A stretch of 64,000 bases of DNA, taken from Tranzscheliella williamsii. Lineage: Eukaryota > Basidiomycota > Ustilaginomycetes > Ustilaginales > Ustilaginaceae. The notes under the pieces are model-generated. The model was given only the letters and a program-made list of their open reading frames with translations, was not told the DNA's origin and ran no database searches. The DNA lies in the NCBI GenBank assembly GCA_023212725.1, contig JALBYF010000008.1, positions 265,949 to 329,948 on the forward strand, written 5' to 3'. Position 1 is the stretch's first letter; each line of letters begins with the position of its first letter. The translations under genes were made by a program, and so were the position numbers. This document shows positions 31,901 through 43,309 of the stretch, one piece after another.

Positions 31901-32819
31901 TGGCAGCAGCCTTGGTCATGCTGAGGGAGGATGGGAAGGCGCGGCCAAGGCCGGGGGGCCGCGGTGGATTGCCTGGCGTCTGGGAGCCCGTCATCGGAGT
32001 AACGGCGCCTGAGCCAAAGGGGTTATGCCGTTCGCTATCGCCGGCAGAAGGCGTCTGTGGAATGGGACCCCCGCGCTTAGCTGCCAAATCCGAGATGATG
32101 CTGAGGGGCGTAGTGATGCCTAATTTACCACCCGCTCGGCCGCCTGGGGTCCTCGTGCCCGTCCCCTCTGGCGCGTTGGCAGAAGCGGCCAGAGCCGTGC
32201 CGCTCGTGGTGCTGGTGTTAAAGCTGGTCCTGCGACTTTTCGGAAGCGTGCTGGTCGACAGGGCGGCAGGAAGGCCCGGGCGCTGAAGTGGGGATGTAGA
32301 GGGGTTGGCAGCGGCCGAAGGGTCTGAGCCTGGTGCGGCGCGACCGTGGTCAGAGGCAGGCGCAACAGGAATGTCCGAGCGGGTTACAGCTGCCAAGGCG
32401 TGCTCTGACATCGAACCTCGTCGTGAGCGCGAGAGGGGGCTGGCAGCACCGCTAGACGGGCCGTCACGCACATCGAGCCTAGGCACGGCCGATGCCTCCG
32501 ACATGAGCTCACTCATGTTAACTTTGCGATCGGAGAATGAGGCTTGCCGCTGCTTCGGAGTTCGCGGTGGAAGCGGCAGGGATCGGCCCTGCCGATCTGT
32601 AGAGTCGTCCACCATCGAGGCGGCAAGACGGTCGGAAAGCTCGTGAATGGCGAGCGGTGCGTCAGTAGAGTTGGACTGAGGCGAGGGCGGAGCAGTAGAT
32701 TCTTCAGGCGATTCAGCAAATGCAGAGTCCAGATCCGGTTCGCTAAAGTGCACCGTGTCCGGCAAGAAGAGCGAGGCGATAACCACCCGATGGCCACCCA
32801 AATTTCCCCTGCGCGGCAT
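28905..32819 (-). CDS. TPS3: Trehalose synthase complex regulatory subunit (TPS3/TSL1-like)
   Basis: A 1304-residue single-exon protein. The first 25 residues (V-V-I-A-S-L-F-L-P-x-T) match the start of Tps3/Tsl1. Residues about 50-480 are Ser/Pro/Gly-rich and probably disordered, a likely phosphorylation region. A GT20 trehalose-6-phosphate synthase-type domain spans about 500-940 (W-V-N-D-Y-H-L-L-L-V-P, G-R-D-K-L-D-W-I-K-G, S-L-R-E-G-M-N-L). A HAD phosphatase-like domain follows from about 950. Its nucleophile motif is D-L-E-E-T at residue 956 instead of the D-x-D-x-T required for catalysis, so the phosphatase domain is probably inactive. This points to a scaffold or regulatory role rather than Tps2 activity. 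The ATG at 32819 starts the conserved N-terminus directly. Confidence 0.88.
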   Translation of the reverse strand: MPRRGNLGGHRVVIASLFLPDTVHFSEPDLDSAFAESPEESTAPPSPQSNSTDAPLAIHELSDRLAASMVDDSTDRQGRSLPLPPRTPKQRQASFSDRKVNMSELMSEASAVPRLDVRDGPSSGAASPLSRSRRGSMSEHALAAVTRSDIPVAPASDHGRAAPGSDPSAAANPSTSPLQRPGLPAALSTSTLPKSRRTSFNTSTTSGTALAASANAPEGTGTRTPGGRAGGKLGITTPLSIISDLAAKRGGPIPQTPSAGDSERHNPFGSGAVTPMTGSQTPGNPPRPPGLGRAFPSSLSMTKAAASGSASVGPGQLPTLKSLSALKQSSLNASVPATPGTPARSDKTGSALASGSINDHGRGAQPTHPPPTPKLVERPSSRELHGHGQAPKEPSATASPAASSKGRQHNQGPPAAPSSVFGRNRSSRSVGKGRTGRRASSSSRTQLGRRTSTASLDTVADGQAGTSLPPFDFVANPAANGGLINAVKSIEREKLRAGKLYVGTPGIETEGWLGPSEKHELEQRYRSERSSMPVWLEDEDFDLSYNRFCKQILWPTFHYTLPTSKGLENEHEAFRAYWEVNRRFADAIEDVYEEGDIVWVNDYHLLLVPQMVRERLPHATIGLFVHIAFPSSELFRCLSMRETLLKGMLGADLIGFQTHNFCRHFRQTVSRILQLEATPKGVQLEGSFVNVAPFPIGIDVRSLNAKRRDPEVSEWVARLREKYSGKRIIVGRDKLDWIKGVRQKLLAFETFLDEHPDWAGEVVLIQVAIATTEENEEIGEVTDVVSRINNKYSSLTYQPVVFLHVQDMTFSQYLALLTVADCFLATSLREGMNLTSHEFVVCQEVDHRPLVLSEFTGTYSGLRACIGINPWNTKQVAHAIHKALTMEESEMVQRWTDLHRVVVTQTAQQWITSLLGHLERAHLEQERLENMFVPRLEVAQLVSEWRAAQSRLLLIDLEETLVTYDPLSAHDAGGFQPPESLFQLLHDLAADSKNVVYVISGLSTCDLDRLAAKLDNVGFVAEDGCFVKHAGEGHWNSLIAPFDLKPVREILSYFTERTPGSYIEERGASVCWRFSNEKNSDPKSHEAQWARRQAAEVSNLIHERFSHTLRVVPCQTSCLILPRHASRVAAVQHTIMQMSMLGSFSTGNTGHHPSNASTPPSLSSQPANISQRLADQPHHPPLDSAYKQPSNHWPMPASNHQTRASSPVAHQSPMRMHPTSASQHLPHHYHQTHTFDFVLALGQDEKLLAYVNTLDLFAPVTCTTTDLNKNRGTEAAYFLAQQDVSGALQEMIGFRARDLKWANR

Positions 32820-33879
32820 GATGGCTGTCTAACCGCCTCGGCTTTTCCGAAAGTCGTGGGAGATTGCGACTCTTTGCAACAGTCGGCTTTCAGTAAGCCA
32901 GACTGACTTGAGCTTGTTCTTGGCAAGAAGTGGTTGTAGTGATGGACGTGCCGAAATGCTTCACGACGTTCTGTTCGTTGGAATCGACACGACCGAACTA
33001 CTACGCGACAAACGCTACACGGATGCAGCTTCTACCTGGTTGGCGTGGCTATAAAGAACCAAAAAGGGGAGACGAAGAGGTGGTCAGCAAGAAGGAGAAG
33101 AGAAAGATAGAGGAACAAAAGGAGGAGGGAGATCCAAGAACATGCTAGAATTCGAAGATGAGTAAGGGCAGGTGGGTTGTGTCCACACCAATTGCATCAC
33201 CGAAAACGTGGATGGGAATTGACGGCAAGAAGAAAAGGTGTTAGGGTTGGACTCTGGTGGAGGCTGCAAGGAGACGACTTCGAGCGTATGCGTCGGTGAG
33301 AAATCGCGCGCAAGCATCGTCACTATGAGTGAGCCTCGCAGAAATGGTGACTGTGCAGGCAATGTTCTAAATCGTGTCTAATTAACGTGGCGGGCTGGGC
33401 CACCACCATCGAAACTTCCAGATCGAAATGTCGACAGCCCATTCAGCGTCGCTCGATAACTTCTCCCATGCGCCCGAATTAGCGTTGTGCGGAAGGAAGC
33501 CCTTGCGATTGGCACGTCCTAAACACCACAATGGAGCTGCTGGATATCGTCAAATTCGTGCGAGTGCTAATGGTAGTGTGAGTCCGCGTGTTGTCGTTGC
33601 AGGCTCGACTGGCACCCTGCATGCCATGACGGCGCCGACACCGCCGGCCAAGTCGACGCTTAGTACGGATGAACGCGGTGCCTTCGCGAGGAAAATGTAG
33701 GAAGTTCCCTCGGCCGCAGACTTCGTTACAACGATCTAACATTTCTCGGGATGGGATGGTAAACAGCGAAGACTTGGGCTGCTGACGGCTCAGTTGGGCA
33801 CGGATCAAGCAGACCTGCCAACCGAAGCAGCTTTCCCCAAGGACTCTACACCGATCGTTGCTCTAGGCTAGTGTGTGCA
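32820..33879. other. Divergent promoter region TPS3-like/OPA3
   Basis: 1.06 kb. A-rich and GA-rich stretches lie near 33056-33135. I see no gene and no clear regulatory element; STRE-like AGGGG occurs at 33064-33068. Confidence 0.4.
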
Positions 33880-34938
33880 ATGGCGACAGCCAAGATCGCG
33901 ACGTTGGCCATCCGGACGCTAGCCAAGCCGATTGCCACGCAGCTCAAGAGTCAGGCTGCGCAGCATGAGACGTTTCGAAAGGTAGGTCCACGCGCAGCGT
34001 TCGATGGGCAGAGAGGCGTGGTGTGCTTCGGCCCGCACCTGACCTGGCCAGACATGCTGACACCTTACTCCCGTCTGGGGCGGGCGATGCCTGTGTAGAT
34101 CTGCATCGCGCTGGCTCAGCAGATGCATCGCACAGAGATGGCGCTGAGGATCAATCTGCTGCCCAACGGCGTCCCGCAGAAAGTGCGCCCACTCAACGAC
34201 GCCAAGGCGATAGCCAATGGCGCGAATGCCATCTCGGAAGGCTTCCTCTTCTTTGTTGCAGCAGGCTTGATCTTGGGGGAAACCTATCGAGGCTCGCGGA
34301 AAAAAGCGGAACAAAGGGACCGGACCGAGGACTCGGTGAATCAGCTCAAGCAACAGATCGAGAAGTTGGCCCTGGTGATGGGCGTCAACCTGGACGGGCT
34401 GGAGCAGGTGACGATAGGCGACGGCGGCGACAGCGCCAACGTAGCCACAGAAGAGGTGGATCCGTCGTTGATAGAAGCGCGGTTGCAGATCCTGCATAGC
34501 AAGCAGCAAGACGAGCTGCGCAGCAAGCGGCTCGAGGCGGCCGTTTCGGTGCTTTTGCAGCTGGCGCTGCGGAACCGCTGGGTGGCTGGACAGGATGGGA
34601 CCGAGCTGGAAGCGCTCATCACTGGCGCTGAGGTGTCGCGGCGTGGTGTGGACGCAGACGGTGCTGAGGGGTCCGATGGCCAACCGCCGTCAAAGTTGCG
34701 TCCGGAAGAGCCGCCGACGCGCGCGCGCGAGGCAAGCGCGACACCACCATCGCAGCTGTCCATCGTCCAGCAAGTGGCGCTAGAAAGAGTCAAGGCGCTG
34801 GCAAGCGAGGTGCGCAGCGACCCACGCCAGCCAGCATCCCCCGCCACCGGCTACGACGACCTCCGGACCTTAGCCCAGGAACCCTCGCTCGCCGATCTGT
34901 TGGCACAGCACAGCCAGCATACACCACCCCCATCCTGA
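33880..34938 (+). CDS. OPA3: OPA3-like mitochondrial protein
   Basis: Exons 33880-33981 and 34099-34938 (donor GTAGGT, acceptor TGTAG) give 313 residues. The OPA3 family core covers residues 1-140: L-A-I-R-T-L-A-K-P-I-A, F-R-K-I-C-I-A-L-A-Q near the splice, then L-x-N-G-V-P-Q-K-V-R-P-L-N-D-A-K-A-I-x-N-G-A and a hydrophobic segment F-L-F-F-V-A-A-G-L. A coiled coil follows (residues about 105-130). Human OPA3 is a mitochondrial membrane protein linked to optic atrophy; its fungal role is poorly known. The extra 170 residues at the C-terminus are charged and low-complexity and look lineage-specific. Confidence 0.9.
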
Positions 34939-35505
34939 GAAGCGCGGCGTACCGCCGTCTCGTGGCCCAGCACTGCTATTTGTATTCTGCCGGTCGCCCG
35001 CATACCCACTATAACCACCCTTCAGCTCCATCGTCTCCCGTGTGTGTCGCGACCTGTGCTGCTGCCCCTCGACCGAGATCAAACATTCATATACGTGCAG
35101 ACGCGGCGAAAAAGCTTCCATTCAACCGACCTGATATACATATAGGCCTTGCTAGTACACGAGCATCGCTGGCGGCTACATACAGGACAAAAAAGTGAAT
35201 CGAAGAAATAGTACATGTCTGCGGCTTCCAGGCATGCTAGACAGAGCCGAACTCTGCTGCACTGCGCACGTCAGCGACCGATCTAGAGAAATATAGACGA
35301 ATAGATAAGGTAGACAGAAAGAAGGAGGAAGCAAGGCAAAGGGACATACAAGCGGGCGAGGGGAGGCTACCCGTTGCGTCGTAGTAGCATAAGACCGGAA
35401 GCAAGTACGGGTATCCGTAGGACTGTGGGTAGAAAGATGAAGCCTAGAAGGGAGGAATTGGTATCGTGCGGGTATGGAGCGGGGTTTGGCGCGTGGCCCA
35501 ACAGG
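34939..35505. other. Convergent 3' region OPA3/SAP-like gene
   Basis: 567 bp between two stop codons; AT-rich and GA-rich patches, no gene. Confidence 0.45.
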
Positions 35506-36797
35506 CTAGGCGGCGCGGGGTCGGCGAGCAATGGTTTCGTACTGTGAGAAGCCGAGCACGGTGGCGGTGGCCCAGATCTGCAGGTCTACGCCGAGGTGAG
35601 CGAGGACGTAGTCGTAGGACAGGACGGATCGGAGCGCGTTGACCAAGGTGGACTCGGGTACCTCGCCGGCAGCGACGCCAAGGACGGCGGGCGAAGGGAG
35701 GCCGAGCGCAGTGACATTGCTCTGGGGCAGGATGCGGGCGAGGAAGAAAAGGGCCGAGAGACGAGCGAGGAGAAAAGAGAAAGCAGAGGGCTCGGCTCGG
35801 CGGTCAAAGGTGACAAGATGAGAGACAGCCAGGGGTACAAGGACGCTGTACAGGGCCCACAGTACAAGGGGCCGGTAGAAGTCGAGGCTGATCAGCCCAC
35901 GCGGGTTAGGAAGGGTGACAGCCCAGTGGGGCAGGTAACCTTGAATGCCAGACTTGGGGTTGATGATGGGGATCTTGGGCCCGTGACTGCCAAGCTCAAC
36001 GTAGGTGGTGGGCAGGGTAGCCAAGACAAGCAGAATGCCCTCGAATGCAATCAGGAGGCGGACGAGGTTGTCGGCGTCGCTCAGCCAGGTTCGTGCGCGA
36101 ACAAATTGCTTGTGGGCGTGCTGCTTGGCCCTTCGGTAGTGCTTGGTAGCATCTGCCTGGACGGCGTTGATGGTGGTGACGACTTCGTGTTGGGCGTCGA
36201 CTACCTCGGAGTTGAGGTCCAGGACGGTAGAGCGCGACTTGTCCGAGAGCGAGTCGACGAGCTTGTCGAGCGACTTGCGTGCTTTGAGGCCTCGCTGCTT
36301 TACGGTAGTCGCCAGATCCGACGCGCTCGAGGGGAGCGAGCCGAACGGAGTCGACGGGGTCCCGAGGTTGGAAGCGCGTTGCGAATGCTTTCGAGGCGAT
36401 CGTGCTGATGACTCGGGCGAGTCCGAAGCGTCCGATTCGCTGTGATGTGTACAAAGACATTTCAACATGATATAAGTAGAGTCACGAGTGTGTCAGTATG
36501 CAGCTTTCCAAAAAACGCGACGTCGGATGCAATCGCTACTTACGCGTTGCCATTGGCGCTACTGGAGCGAGCGGAGCGCTTGCGGCGCTCGACCGAGTCA
36601 AGGCTGTCGATGAGGCCCTTGAAGCTGTCGCTGGACAAGTAGTGGTTCTTGTTACTGATCAGGTGTTCTCGGATCAGATCTTCCAACTCTTCCTTCTTCT
36701 GTGACGGTTCCGACGAAATACCGAGCGCGTGTGCGATTTCGGTGAGCTCCGTCTTTCTCTTGGCCTTAAGAGAGCCTTTGAAGGGAGTGGACGACAT
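35506..36797 (-). CDS. Multi-pass membrane protein with SAP/HeH-like N-terminal domain
   Basis: Exons 36797-36544 and 36439-35506 (donor GTAAGT, branch TACTGAC, acceptor CACAG) give 395 residues in phase. Residues about 5-55 form a helix-extension-helix pattern (L-x-x-K-R-K-T-E-L-x-E-I-A, then K-K-E-E-L-E-D-L-I-R-E-H-L) resembling SAP or LEM-like modules that bind DNA or nuclear-envelope partners. A Ser-rich linker, a central helical segment and then at least four hydrophobic segments follow (about residues 223-245, 277-300, 308-326 and 330-345). Similar proteins exist across fungi without firm function. The layout suggests an inner nuclear membrane protein, which is inference. Divergent from CFIm25. 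Confidence 0.7.
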
Positions 36798-38667
<1,870 letters not shown>

Positions 38668-39360
38668 TCTTCCCGCCCATCCACCCACCGCGTCTGTCTG
38701 CCTGTACTTTATCATCATCAACACTTCAATCAGAGCCGCAAACTTGAATCGGATCCTCAGTTTCGTAGATTACAATACGTCCCAGGTCAGGCCTCAAAAG
38801 CTCGACGACGGAAAGCTCGAGGAGCGATCATGTTGGCCCCCCATCAGACAAAAAATAGGACAAAGTCGGCAATCAAGATTGATTGTGCATTTGCGAAGAA
38901 TACTAGTACAACAACGGAATTGTGGATTTTCTTATTATGACAAGGGGTAGCGATGGAGTGGGAAGAGACTCAGATGTTGGAAAGAGAGGTATTCCTAGAG
39001 AATGATCGAGCATGCTACGGCAGCAAGTGATCGCGTCTATAGGCTGGCATCATCCGGCGGGGATCACTACAAGTCCGCGCCGCGCTGACTTAGCCGGCCA
39101 GGTGGACGGTAGAATATGAAGAACTGAAACAGTGTCTCTGACTTGTGGCGTGGATCCAGCGACGCCAGAGCCAAATGGAGAGGTGTTGCCAGTACTTCTT
39201 CCTTCCATAGGCCGGAGTCATGTTGGTTTTGGTGCTGCTGGGTACTGCTGTTGCTAAAAGGTGGTTAGTGGTGGTGGTGTGTTGGAGACAAGTGGTTGAT
39301 GCTGCGTATGTGGTGGTAATTTGTGGTTAGAAAACGGGGTTGCCATCTGTAGGCCCCTCG
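38668..39360. other. Convergent 3' region CFIm25/TBP
   Basis: 693 bp, no gene. GTGGT/TGG-rich patch at 39230-39330. Confidence 0.45.
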
Positions 39361-40222
39361 TCAAGGTTTGCGGAATTCGGCAAGTACGGGTAAAATGAGA
39401 TTGAAGGCCTGGTAGATCTCTTCTCGCACTTTGGCGCCTGTCAAGACAATCTTGCCAGAGACAAAGATGAGCAAGACAACTTTGGGTTTGACCATTCGGT
39501 AGATCAAGCCGGGAAAGAGCTCGGGCTCATACGACGAGTAGACACCGTGGCTGTAGGCGAGACCCTCAAGCCTGATGGGGAAGCGCACATCGCAAGAACC
39601 GACAATGTTTTGGATCTTGAACTCGCTGAACTTGGCCTCGAATCCCAGCTTCTGGATGATCCGCGCGTACTTGCGACTGGCAAGCCGACTGTCATCTTCC
39701 GACTTGGCACCCGTAACTACCATTTTGCCAGAGGCGAAGATCAGCGCGGTCGTCTTCGGCTCCCTGATCCTCATGATGACGGCTGCAAATCGTTTGGGGT
39801 TATACTCGGCGTTTCGAGCATGGAGGGCGATGGTCTTCAAGTCCAATCTCACCTCCAGATTGACCGTGGCGACAATGTTTCTGGCGGTAGACCAACAGAT
39901 AGCTCACAGAGTCAATGTCAAGTGCACAACACAGCGGACAAAGTGCCAGTCTGAGTCGAACCGGGGTTCGACGCGGATGACAGGGCCTTTGTAGGGCTGA
40001 TTATACTCACTGCAACGTAGGCACGATCCCGTGCACGCTCGAGAGACCTTGTTCAAGGCTGTTCTCCTTGCCGACTGAAGCAACCTTCTTCTCGTCTTCG
40101 CCAGAACCATTGATCTTTGATAGTGATCCGGGTGCACCATTACCGCTGCTACCGTTTAGGTGGGCAGACTTGGCATTGACGGCACCTCCGGAACCGGGCA
40201 AAGCGACGCCTCCAAAGGCCAT
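39361..40222 (-). CDS. SPT15: TATA-box binding protein
   Basis: Exons 40222-40011 and 39880-39361 (donor GTGAGT, acceptor CGCCAG) give 243 residues. Residues 1-62 are a variable Ser/Gly/Asn-rich leader. The remaining 180 residues are the two-repeat saddle domain, starting [12 protein letters not shown] (exon junction inside it), with [26 protein letters not shown] in repeat 1 and [10 protein letters not shown] in repeat 2. It is the shared initiation factor for RNA polymerases I, II and III. Another gene in this window (52885-55275) may encode a TFIID subunit. Confidence 0.98.
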
Positions 40223-41443
40223 CTTTAGGTTTGGACAAGCAGATGTCGTGACAGAGGTCGAGAGCGAAGTTGCTTCGAGACGGCAAAGAATTACTGCCGG
40301 GAGTGTGCTACGGGGTGCGTGACCTCAAGTTGCGGTTGTCACGAGAGATCTAAGAAGGAACACAACTAGACCGAGACCGGGATGGTAAGTCGACACAGAA
40401 GTCGATCGACTGATTGACAGCGTCTCTTTTCGGTCTCTCTCGATTAACGTTATGCTCTGAGATGCAATGTGTTGAGCAGGGATGTACTGCGTGCGTTGAA
40501 TAATCGTCAACCCTACGGAAAACCAGCAATCAGAGGACAAATCCGCTGTCTGACGTGGTAGATCCGAATCCACAAGTCGTCACCGTCGACAACAGACTAC
40601 CTGAAGCAACTGCCGCAAAGAAAAAAAGACCCTGACCAACAGGCAGCGAGGGCAGACGTCGAGAGCAGCAGATTGATTGGTTGCACGAAGTCGAGTCAAT
40701 GAAGACCTCTCCGAAGATGCAGCGTATGGGAGATACCGCCTGCGAAGACCAAGCCAATGTAGAAGCTGTGTGCACGACGTCAGCCCGCTCTGCTGAGGAT
40801 AGCGGAAGATGCGGGATAGGCGCAAAGGGCTATTGAGGTGTCTGAAGCAGCAGGAGTCGCGTAGACTGCGTCGGGGTGATGGATGTGGTGTGAAGGGAAG
40901 GGAGAAAATTCAAAATCTAATTCGGGGGAATGGGCGGGACATACCCCTGCCTATATATACTGTTCAGGGTACGGCCAGCACACACTGCCGAACTGCGCAA
41001 AATTTTGCTGGACTCCCCATCAGCCCAATTGCTGAGTCTAGGAGGCCAAGTCGCGTCGCGCGTTCCAAACTCAGTTTCAATCCACGATCTCAGATTTCTA
41101 ATATACAAATCTCCACGTCACGGTTCGAAATCGTCCTAAAGCTAGGACGAGGGGTTGATGCATGTAAGTACTTGATTTTTGTTAGTCCGGCAGCTATAAG
41201 TCAGATAGCAAATATTGAATCAACAAGACTGGATCGAATGCCTCAGTTTGACTTCCGTCCGCTACTTTGTCGGGTAGATCCTCATCTAACCTTGATGGCG
41301 TGAAAGTGTGTCCGTTGTCAGATTGTGATTGTCGTTTGCCTCCTCAAGGGGTAAGTCTGGGGTGCATGGGAGCCACGTTACTTGATAACGAGGTGATTCA
41401 CGACCAGGGCTTCGAAAGAGCATCGTCTCATTGGGCCAAGCAG
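40223..41443. other. Intergenic region upstream of TBP
   Basis: 1.22 kb. Contains TATATATA at 40952-40959, 730 bp from the TBP start. No ORF with coding character. Confidence 0.45.
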
Positions 41444-43309
41444 CTAGAAGCTGAAGCTTTCGCTGATGAGGCAAACTTCTGCGAGATGGGGCAGGCGTCC
41501 ACGCAGAATACTTGCCTGCATGGCAGCAACGACGTTGGAAGCGTCTCGAGCCATTCCCTCGGGACCGCAAACAAGCACTGCTGCGGTCTGCGGAGGCGCG
41601 ATTGGCGAAGGTGGATGAGCTGAACGCTGGCTCCCCTTTTCCACATCCTCAGCTGCTATTGAACTGGGGCTAGAAGTCGTGTCGCTGCCAGTGGCCAGCT
41701 CCGTGACGATCGATGGAACATCGGGGTGTATTGACGTTTGCAGTCCCCACCTGGCAGGCAGATCGAGATGTGTCGTAGCAGCCTCTCTGCTGCTGACGTA
41801 GATGGAGATCCGTAGGGCGCCTGGAGGGGCCAGTGTCTCGATGACCTCCAAAGTTTGACGAGCCCACGACAGTGAAGCGGGTTCTCGTACCGACCAGACG
41901 AGATGGACGCTTCGGGAAAGTGCCTTGCCTTGCTGCCAGAGCCACGCCAGGTCCAAGAGTGCAGCCAGGACGAACGTGATGCCGCTACCTCCGGCCAGAA
42001 GTACAACATGATGGTAGCTCGAAACCCCTGCATCTTGACCGTAAGGCCCATCAATGATGGCGTACATGGAAGCCAGGTCCATTAAATCGGTTCTGCCGTC
42101 TTCAAGCACCAAGCGACCAGATTGCGCCTTCAAAGCTTTATCGTACAAGCGGTTGGTGAGCCCTGACCGAGCTTTGGCCATCAACACTACAGTGGAAAGG
42201 AGCTGTTGACTATCGGGGGCAGGCATCGAGACGATGGTGAAAGGATGCGCTGACAGTGGAGCCAGACCCGGGAATCGCACAAAGACATGCTGGCCCGGCT
42301 TCCAACGAATTGGTGACTGTACGGTTATCCTAGTGAGACCTTCAGGCAGTGCCTCGATCTGGCATCTCGTTAAAGAGAGGAAGCTGTTCTTGCTGAGCTG
42401 GCGTGCAAAGCGCAGGAACACGGAGAGCATATATAGAGCTGCCGTAGCCCAAAGATAGCGCCAGGAAGTAAGCAGAGCTTCGCAATGGACAAACATGTAA
42501 CCGAGGAAAATGATAGCCAGCGGGATGTGAATAGTTAGGAAGAGTTCGTAGCATCGTTCTCGCAGGCCTGTGGCGCTGGCAAAAGAAAGCACAAAGAGGC
42601 AGGCGTAGGCGATGACACCGGTAGTGTTGATACTATCCGAGTAGAATTCGTCTCGAAGGCCTTTAGCGCCATGTTCGGCCAAAGGTTGGTAGATGAACGG
42701 GATAGCATGGACGGTTGATAAGAAAAGCATGAAACGAGCCATCCACTGATGGTACACCTGTAGATTCTCGTGGCTGGCGCCTGTAAGTAAAGAGATGAAG
42801 TTGATCTTTGATCCTAGCACGTAGATGAACGGCATGAGGCCTAGCGCCAACATGCCTGATCGAACAGCCAAAGGGGGACTCCCAAAGCTACGATCATCGC
42901 GGTAATAGGGCATCACAACGAATGTCCAAATGGTAAAACCCAACATGACAGCTGACATGGCCAGGGTAGCACCGAGGGCGGGCAGACGGAAATTGACATA
43001 GCCAAGGCGATACGCAGGCAGCCTGCGGTAGGCAAGCAGCCGAAACGCAGCAGTTGCCCGGCCGGGACGTCCCGCGCCCACGGTTGTCTCAGCCTTTGCG
43101 CCCAGATCGAGCCTCCCTTTATGCATCTGGTATCTTCGCCATCGCGATTTAACGGACAAGAGGGAGGTGAGGAGTACTAGGATGGACAGTGTAGCGACCA
43201 TGCCTTTGCTGTACTTGGCTTGGCCAGACCACGGGTCACCCGTTCGGGTGTTGGTCATCAGACCAATGCCTGCTGTTGACGAAGAGTCATCCCTCTTGTC
43301 GAAGGCCAT
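41444..43309 (-). CDS. Ferric/cupric reductase, FRE family
   Basis: A 621-residue single-exon transmembrane flavocytochrome that passes electrons from NADPH through FAD and two hemes to extracellular Fe3+ or Cu2+. About seven hydrophobic segments lie between residues 35 and 335. Paired heme histidines are seen in H-Q-W-M-A-R-F and T-V-H-A-I, and in H-I-P-L-A-I and F-V-H-C. The FAD motif H-P-F-T-I-V is near residue 365, the NADPH glycine motif G-G-S-G-I-T near 450 and C-G-P-E-G-M near 595, ending in E-S-F-S-F as expected. The ATG at 43309 is used because the longer frame starts with GTG. An upstream exon encoding a signal peptide is possible. Whether it serves iron uptake or another role is not shown. 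Confidence 0.88.
   Translation of the reverse strand: MAFDKRDDSSSTAGIGLMTNTRTGDPWSGQAKYSKGMVATLSILVLLTSLLSVKSRWRRYQMHKGRLDLGAKAETTVGAGRPGRATAAFRLLAYRRLPAYRLGYVNFRLPALGATLAMSAVMLGFTIWTFVVMPYYRDDRSFGSPPLAVRSGMLALGLMPFIYVLGSKINFISLLTGASHENLQVYHQWMARFMLFLSTVHAIPFIYQPLAEHGAKGLRDEFYSDSINTTGVIAYACLFVLSFASATGLRERCYELFLTIHIPLAIIFLGYMFVHCEALLTSWRYLWATAALYMLSVFLRFARQLSKNSFLSLTRCQIEALPEGLTRITVQSPIRWKPGQHVFVRFPGLAPLSAHPFTIVSMPAPDSQQLLSTVVLMAKARSGLTNRLYDKALKAQSGRLVLEDGRTDLMDLASMYAIIDGPYGQDAGVSSYHHVVLLAGGSGITFVLAALLDLAWLWQQGKALSRSVHLVWSVREPASLSWARQTLEVIETLAPPGALRISIYVSSREAATTHLDLPARWGLQTSIHPDVPSIVTELATGSDTTSSPSSIAAEDVEKGSQRSAHPPSPIAPPQTAAVLVCGPEGMARDASNVVAAMQASILRGRLPHLAEVCLISESFSF

Noticed and set aside
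34311..34319. ACAAAGGGA within OPA3
   Set aside because: Inside coding sequence far from mating genes; one such hit in about 55 kb is expected by chance.
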